DNA of 56,365 nt, taken from Acidobacteriota bacterium. Its GTDB lineage: Bacteria > Acidobacteriota > Terriglobia > Terriglobales > Acidobacteriaceae. A program made the position numbers and the translations under genes. Of this stretch, positions 51,642 through 56,365 are shown one piece after another; position 1 is the stretch's first letter, and each line of letters starts with the position of its first letter. The DNA lies in contig QIAJ01000143.1 in the NCBI GenBank assembly GCA_003225495.1, positions 1-56,365 of the forward strand, given 5' to 3'. The notes beneath the pieces were generated by a model. That model ran no database searches and was not told the origin of the DNA. It saw only the letters and a program-made list of their open reading frames with translations.

Positions 51642-52853
51642 TCAAGCCTTCACTTTTTCCTTCGGCTTATCCTGCCCGCCGCTCGTTCGGACCGGCATGG
51701 CGATGGGCCGCTTTCCACGTTCCGAGCGCCATTCCTGGTAAGCAACCAGAATCGGCGCGGCAATCGCGATCGACGAATAAGTCCCGATCAGGATTCCGAC
51801 AACCAGAGCGAAGCTGAAGCCACGTAGCACTTCGCCGCCAAACAAGAACAGAGCAAGCACGGTAAGGAAAGTCAGGCCCGCTGTCAAGATAGTTCGACTT
51901 AAAGTCTGATTAATGCTCTTGTTGACGATGTCGGCCAGTCTCTCCCGTCGCAAAAGCTTGATGTTTTCCCGGATGCGATCGAAGACCACAATCGTGTCGT
52001 TATTCGAGTATCCGATCAGGGTCAGGATCGCCGCGATTACGGTCAGCGAAATCTCCCAGTTCAGCAGAGAGAATGCCCCAACTGTGATCAAAGTGTCGTG
52101 AAACACTGTGAGGACAGCCGCTACACCGTAAATCCATTCGAAACGGAAACCCAGGTAAACCAGCATGCCCGCCAATGAATAGGCGGTTGCCAGAAAAGCC
52201 TGATTCCGAAGCTGGCTTCCAACTTGCGGACCAACGATTTCAACGTTGCGAACGCCGAAGTCGGAAGTGAAAAAGCCATCCTGGAGCGACGCTACAACCG
52301 CCGGATCTGCAACCGCCCTCAACTCGTCGATCGAGGAAAGCACGCCGCCCTTCTGCTTATCGCGATAGTCAACGATGGCACGAGCAATGGCGGTGTACCG
52401 CTGGTTGGCCTCCCCGCCCGCGTGCAACGGGTCTTTTTCCAGCAGATAGTTCAAGATTGTCAAAGAGCTGGCGTTATTCAGATCCTGTTTGCCTGCCGGG
52501 GCGTTGCTTTGCAGCGCTTGAATAATCTGGGTTTTACCCTTGTCGAGAGCCTGTTCGCTGGTTTCCTGTATGTCGAGCGCAACCAAGACTTCGTTGTTGG
52601 CGGCGGGTCCGTAGGCCTGGACGCGGGCGTTTTTGAGTCCCGCGCGAATCAGTTCGTCATGGATTGCGGCTGGATTGGGGGTATGCGCGTACTTCACATA
52701 CACAAGCGTCCCGCCCCGGAAGTCGACGCCCAGGGGAATGCCGTGCCAGAAGATCATCGAAAACAGACCCGCCAGACTGAAGAGCAAAGAAAACGCGAGA
52801 AAATACCACTTCTTGCCGAGGAAATCGATGTCGGTATTGCGAAATAATTCCAC
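51642..52853 (-). CDS. secF: Protein translocase subunit SecF
   Basis: SecF (403 residues) works with SecD to pull exported proteins across the membrane using the proton gradient. The N-terminal helix and start of the periplasmic domain are FLAFSLLFSLAGLFSMIFWHGIPLGVDFRGGTLV, with the SecF signature GVDFRGG. The other five helices include LTVIAAILTLIGYSNNDTIVVFDRIRENI, which carries the conserved Asp, and TILTAGLTFLTVLALFLFGGEVLRGFSFALVVGILIGTYSSI. It starts 25 bases after the secD stop. Confidence 0.95.
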   Translation of the reverse strand: MELFRNTDIDFLGKKWYFLAFSLLFSLAGLFSMIFWHGIPLGVDFRGGTLVYVKYAHTPNPAAIHDELIRAGLKNARVQAYGPAANNEVLVALDIQETSEQALDKGKTQIIQALQSNAPAGKQDLNNASSLTILNYLLEKDPLHAGGEANQRYTAIARAIVDYRDKQKGGVLSSIDELRAVADPAVVASLQDGFFTSDFGVRNVEIVGPQVGSQLRNQAFLATAYSLAGMLVYLGFRFEWIYGVAAVLTVFHDTLITVGAFSLLNWEISLTVIAAILTLIGYSNNDTIVVFDRIRENIKLLRRERLADIVNKSINQTLSRTILTAGLTFLTVLALFLFGGEVLRGFSFALVVGILIGTYSSIAIAAPILVAYQEWRSERGKRPIAMPVRTSGGQDKPKEKVKA

Positions 52854-52878
52854 GCTGCTTTTAACCCCTTGAGTCGTT

Positions 52879-54495
52879 CTAAATGCTTAGCGCTTCGCCG
52901 CGCTGCTTCCGGCTCAGCACCCAATCAAAAATCGCGCGCGAAACAAATACCGCGGTAAACAGGTTCGCGGCCAAACCGAACACCAGCGTTGTGGCAAACC
53001 CGCGGACCGGACCGGTGCCAAAAATAAAGAGAATGGCCGCCGACACGATGGTGGTGACGTGCGTGTCGACGATGGTGATCCAGGCATGACTGAAACCCTG
53101 CTCGACCGCCGAAGGCGGCGTCTTGCCGTTCCTCAATTCTTCTCGAATGCGTTCGAAGATCAGGACGTTCGAGTCCACGCCCATGCCGACGGTCAGAATC
53201 ACTCCCGCAATTCCCGGCAGGGTCAGCACGGCTCCGAAGTAGCCCATGAATCCCAAAAGAATAATGAGGTTCAGGATGAGCGCGATGTCAGCATTGATGC
53301 CCGCGCCACGGTAGTAGATCAGCATGAAGATGAGCACTGCGAGCATGCCGACGATGGCTGCGCGAACACCCGAGCGGATCGAGTCCGCACCCAGAGACGG
53401 GCCAACGGTGCGCTCCTCGAGATACTTGATGCTCGCCGGAAGGGCACCCGAGCGCAGAACCATCGATAGATCGCGCGTCTGCTGCTCGGTAAACTTTCCA
53501 TTGATCACGCCATTGTCGCGGATCGCATCCCGAATGACTGCGACCTCCTGCACTTTGTTGTCGAGAACCACAGCCAGGTTGTCGCCTACGTGAGCCGATG
53601 TGAAGGAATAGAATTTACGGCCACCTTCGCCACTCAAAGTGAACTTGACGGCCGGCTGGCCGTTTTCATCGCGACTGGCCTGCGCATCGCGAAGATCGCG
53701 CCCAGTCACCGCGGACGCTCTGGAAATCAAGTACCAGGTCTCGCCGTTCTCGTCGCGGGTCGATCCAATGCTACGGCCCGGCATCAGGACGGCATCCGGG
53801 GGTAGCACTCCCCCCTTGTCCTGTAACGCCTGCTGCTGGCTTGAATAGGGTCCGCCCAGCGATTGCTTGATTTCAAGCATCGCCGTGGACTGCATAATCT
53901 CTTTCACCCGCGCGGGATCGTCGACGCCCGGTAACTGCACGAGAATCTGGTATTGTCCGAGACCGTGCTCCTGGATTACAGGCTCGCTCACTCCCAGCGA
54001 GTCGATGCGGTTCCGGATGGTTTCGATAGCCTGCGCGACCGCGCGATTCTTCAGATCGGCCAGGCTCTGGGGCTTCATCGTTATCGTGTAGGAATTCTCC
54101 GCACCCGACGAGATGTTGTACTCGGGCAACCGGTCACTGACGATGCTCTGCAGGTCTGACCGCTGCTCCGGCGCCACGCCCTTGATCACCACCATATCCG
54201 GACGGTTCACAGGATCGGGCTTGGTGATCTCGACATAGTTGATCTTGCGGGCACGCATATCTTCTTTCAGGCGCGCCACAACATTGTCCGAATCCACGTT
54301 GACGGCATCGTTGACCTGCACCTGCAGGATCAGGTGAGTGCCGCCCTTCAGATCGAGGCCCAGATGAATACGATCGGTGATCGCCGCTAATGGCCCGCGC
54401 CCACCCCAACTCCACGGGGCGCCGAAGATTCCCAGCGTGAATACCAGCATGATCGCGAGAATCAGGACCAACTTCCAGGTAAGGTTCTTATTCAT
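52879..54495 (-). CDS. secD: Protein translocase subunit SecD
   Basis: SecD (538 residues) has the entry signature IHLGLDLKGGTHLILQVQV after its first helix, a large periplasmic region with the P1 domain (LGQYQILVQLPGVDDPARVKEIMQSTAMLEIK and FTSAHVGDNLAVVLDNKVQEVAVIRD), and five C-terminal helices with GMGVDSNVLIFERIREELRNGKTPPSAVEQGFSHAWITIVDTHVTTI. The order yajC-secD-secF is the standard one and all are in the same direction. Confidence 0.95.
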   Translation of the reverse strand: MNKNLTWKLVLILAIMLVFTLGIFGAPWSWGGRGPLAAITDRIHLGLDLKGGTHLILQVQVNDAVNVDSDNVVARLKEDMRARKINYVEITKPDPVNRPDMVVIKGVAPEQRSDLQSIVSDRLPEYNISSGAENSYTITMKPQSLADLKNRAVAQAIETIRNRIDSLGVSEPVIQEHGLGQYQILVQLPGVDDPARVKEIMQSTAMLEIKQSLGGPYSSQQQALQDKGGVLPPDAVLMPGRSIGSTRDENGETWYLISRASAVTGRDLRDAQASRDENGQPAVKFTLSGEGGRKFYSFTSAHVGDNLAVVLDNKVQEVAVIRDAIRDNGVINGKFTEQQTRDLSMVLRSGALPASIKYLEERTVGPSLGADSIRSGVRAAIVGMLAVLIFMLIYYRGAGINADIALILNLIILLGFMGYFGAVLTLPGIAGVILTVGMGVDSNVLIFERIREELRNGKTPPSAVEQGFSHAWITIVDTHVTTIVSAAILFIFGTGPVRGFATTLVFGLAANLFTAVFVSRAIFDWVLSRKQRGEALSI

Positions 54496-54608
54496 ATAAA
54501 AAGTCGTTTGTCGCTAGTCATTGGTCGTAATCGTTCGCAACCAGCGCCGTCCATTAGCCACGGAGAATTGGTGAGCCAACGACCAGCGACTATTGACTAA
54601 CGACCCTA

Positions 54609-54950
54609 CTACTTTCCTTCTTCCGCCGTGGTCACCGAAACCACTGAGCCACGGCTGACTTCCAACTTCAAATTATCGGGCGGCACGCGAAGCGTAAGCG
54701 CATCCTCTTTCAGGCTGATGATGGTCCCGCGCAAGCCGCCGCTGGTCGTGATCTTGTCGCCGGTCTTGAGCGCACTCAGCATCGCCTGCCATTTCTTTTG
54801 CTTGCGCTGCTGCGGCATGATCAACAGGAAGTAAAAAATAGCGAAGATGAACACCAGCATCGCTATTGATGGGATGCCGGAACCGAGAGAACCCTGCAAC
54901 CACACCGCCAATCCGTGGAAGCCGCCTATCAAAATTGAGCTGCCTGCCAA
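54609..54950 (-). CDS. yajC: Preprotein translocase subunit YajC
   Basis: YajC (113 residues) is a single-pass protein of the SecDF-YajC complex. The helix IAMLVFIFAIFYFLLIMPQQRKQKKWQAMLSALKTGDKITTSGGLRGTI contains the family signature LLIMPQQRKQKK and a following soluble domain. The start is TTG 54950, with GAGGGG about six bases before it; no ATG exists upstream in frame. It precedes secD, separated by 113 bases that hold imperfect repeats. Confidence 0.92.
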   Translation of the reverse strand: MAGSSILIGGFHGLAVWLQGSLGSGIPSIAMLVFIFAIFYFLLIMPQQRKQKKWQAMLSALKTGDKITTSGGLRGTIISLKEDALTLRVPPDNLKLEVSRGSVVSVTTAEEGK

Positions 54951-55179
54951 GTTGATCCCCTCAAACGAAATTCTAGTAAAACACCGTCTTCGGCCGTAGC
55001 AGTCTGAAGCGCTCCGTTTGGGCGCCGAGCAAAACTCGGCACTAATTTGCTTCTATCGCTGCTTGCCTGCGGGAATTCTCTTCTTACTTTAGGCCGGAAA
55101 CCCTTAAGGCTTGGACCTGGGGCGCCGACTACGGTTTCGGCCCAGAGTACTCAGAAAGAAAACGGGCCCTTTCCCCAAG

Positions 55180-56283
55180 CTAAATAGCATGCCGGACGGC
55201 CCGCATAGTGTCAAGGTAGTAGGTCAAATTGTGGATTGTATTCAAGACTTGGGCCAGCACTTCGTTCGATGCATAAAGATGCCGCAAATAAGCCCGCGAA
55301 TACCTTGCGCAAACCCGGCAACCGCATTTTGGGTCCAGTGGACTGGCGTCCTGCGCATATCGTGCCTGCTTGATCGAGACTTTACCCTCGGAGGTAAACA
55401 GCAGCCCATGCCGCGCCGCCCGCGTCGGAAGCACGCAGTCCATCATGTCGACACCCATCCGCGCATATTCGGCGATCTCTTCAGGAGTGCCAACCCCCAT
55501 CACATAGCGGGGCTTGTCGGCGGGGAGATGCTCCAACGTGGATTCGATGATTTCGCGCGTCATCTCACGGGGTTCGCCGACACTCAGTCCGCCGATCGCA
55601 TAGCCGGGAAATCCGATTTCGACCGTCCGCAAAGCCGACTCCCGACGAAGTTCCCGATCCATGCCGCCTTGCACGATGCCGAAGAGAGACTGGGTTTGCT
55701 GCGAGCCGCGGGCTGCGAGCTGCGAGCTTGCCCACGGCACTTCCCTCGTATGCTCCTCAAAATATTTCTTGCTTCGCTCTGCCCACCGCAATGTCATTTC
55801 CATCGAAGCGCGAGCCCGCTCCCGCTCCGCGGGATACTCCGTGCACTCGTCGAACGCCATGATGATGTCGGCGCCCAGTCCTATTTGGGCGGCCATCGCG
55901 CTCTCGGGACTAAAAAAGTGTGAGGATCCGTCAAGGTGCGATCGAAACGTAACGCCCTCTTCGCTGACTTTGCGCAGCTCGTTCAGACTGAAAACCTGAA
56001 AACCGCCGGAATCCGTAAGGATCGCCCGATCCCACGACATGAACTTGTGGAGCCCGCCCATCGTTCGAACGGTCTCGACGCCGGGCCGCAGATAGAGGTG
56101 ATAAGTATTGCCGAGCAGTATCTGAATGCCGAGTTCTTCAAGCACATCCTGCGGGACTCCCTTGACGGATGCCAGCGTGCCAACCGGCATAAATACCGGG
56201 GTCTCGATTTCGCCATGCGGAGTGGTGAGTTTCGCTAACCGGACGGCCCCCGCCGACGTTTCAATCTGAAAGTGGATGGACAC
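55180..56283 (-). CDS. tgt: tRNA-guanine transglycosylase Tgt
   Basis: Tgt (367 residues) exchanges guanine 34 of certain tRNAs for preQ1 in queuosine synthesis. The key features are present: PVFMPVGTLASVKGVPQDVLEELGIQILLGNTYHLYLRPG, DRAILTDSGGFQVFSLNELRKVSEEGVTFRSHLDGS with the base-binding Asp, FGIVQGGMDRELRRESALRTVEIGFPGYAIGGLSVGEP, VGVGTPEEI, and a zinc site near the C-terminus (CGCRVCARYSRAYLRHL with later His). About 12 extra residues (SSQLAARGSQQTQS, about 183-196) before LFGIVQGG come from a small in-frame repeat. yajC follows in the same direction after 229 bases with no gene. Confidence 0.95.
   Translation of the reverse strand: MSIHFQIETSAGAVRLAKLTTPHGEIETPVFMPVGTLASVKGVPQDVLEELGIQILLGNTYHLYLRPGVETVRTMGGLHKFMSWDRAILTDSGGFQVFSLNELRKVSEEGVTFRSHLDGSSHFFSPESAMAAQIGLGADIIMAFDECTEYPAERERARASMEMTLRWAERSKKYFEEHTREVPWASSQLAARGSQQTQSLFGIVQGGMDRELRRESALRTVEIGFPGYAIGGLSVGEPREMTREIIESTLEHLPADKPRYVMGVGTPEEIAEYARMGVDMMDCVLPTRAARHGLLFTSEGKVSIKQARYAQDASPLDPKCGCRVCARYSRAYLRHLYASNEVLAQVLNTIHNLTYYLDTMRAVRHAI
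55698..55727. repeat. Short tandem repeat inside tgt
   Basis: GCTGCGAGC occurs at 55698-55706, 55712-55720 and 55719-55727 (the last two share two bases). It encodes part of the additional residues before the conserved LFGIVQGG segment of Tgt, and so appears to be an in-frame insertion or expansion. Confidence 0.55.
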
Positions 56284-56365
56284 TGGGGAGAATTCTAAAG
56301 GAATTGCGGCGGCAGGCCGCAGTTCAATCAGTAGCGCCGGTTATTGGAGATAGGCTTGCGCGACT

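Overview
The window looks like a chromosomal segment of a GC-rich, Gram-negative soil bacterium, most likely an acidobacterium (Acidobacteriota). This is inferred from gene content: TPR/kinase regulators of an acidobacterial type, abundant secreted and outer-membrane proteins of unknown function, TonB/ExbB/ExbD, split SecD/SecF, and dispersed palindromic repeats. No 16S rRNA or other decisive marker is present. I see no rRNA, tRNA, CRISPR array, transposase or phage gene.

Layout. 1-2.05 kb: the 3' part of a TPR regulator converging on a frameshifted outer-membrane protein gene. 2.4-6.2 kb: purL and purF (purine synthesis); purL carries two in-frame palindromic repeat insertions. 6.4-12.9 kb: sthA and a series of small secreted or hypothetical genes, including a secreted protein built from four His-Pro-rich repeats. 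13.1-19.7 kb: etfB-etfA, an M23 peptidase, thiL, an ACT-domain protein and a radical SAM protein. 19.8-29.3 kb: an outer-membrane barrel, a DUF3592-type protein, a cupredoxin, an ECF sigma factor overlapping a 1139-residue kinase/STAND-ATPase/TPR fusion, DUF4242 and OsmC proteins, a membrane metallophosphoesterase with an apparent CTG start, and a DoxX-like protein. 29.5-32.3 kb: gyrA with a clear promoter and terminator. 32.4-33.8 kb: an ArsR/AHSA1/membrane-protein operon.

33.8-35.7 kb is the most striking region. A promoter and a SAM-I-type riboswitch with a readable terminator/antiterminator switch precede a threonine-synthase-like PLP enzyme and a CysO/MoaD-like sulfur carrier whose Gly-Gly is masked by two residues. 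I infer a thiocarboxylate-dependent sulfur assimilation route, perhaps to homocysteine/methionine. 35.8-39.8 kb: a self-regulated efflux operon (TetR, HlyD, ABC ATPase, ABC-2 permease) with 4-base overlaps at every junction.

From 39.8 kb to the end all genes lie on the minus strand. In transcription order they are: tgt, yajC, secD, secF (tRNA queuosine and protein export); tonB, exbB, exbD, exbD and a TPR lipoprotein, ending at a strong terminator; a biotin carboxylase and biotin carrier that together look like a split acyl-CoA carboxylase alpha chain; a sigma-54 activator without a DNA-binding domain; a consensus sigma-54 promoter; and fliA-fliM-fliN plus a GspE-N-domain protein (flagellar regulation and motor switch).
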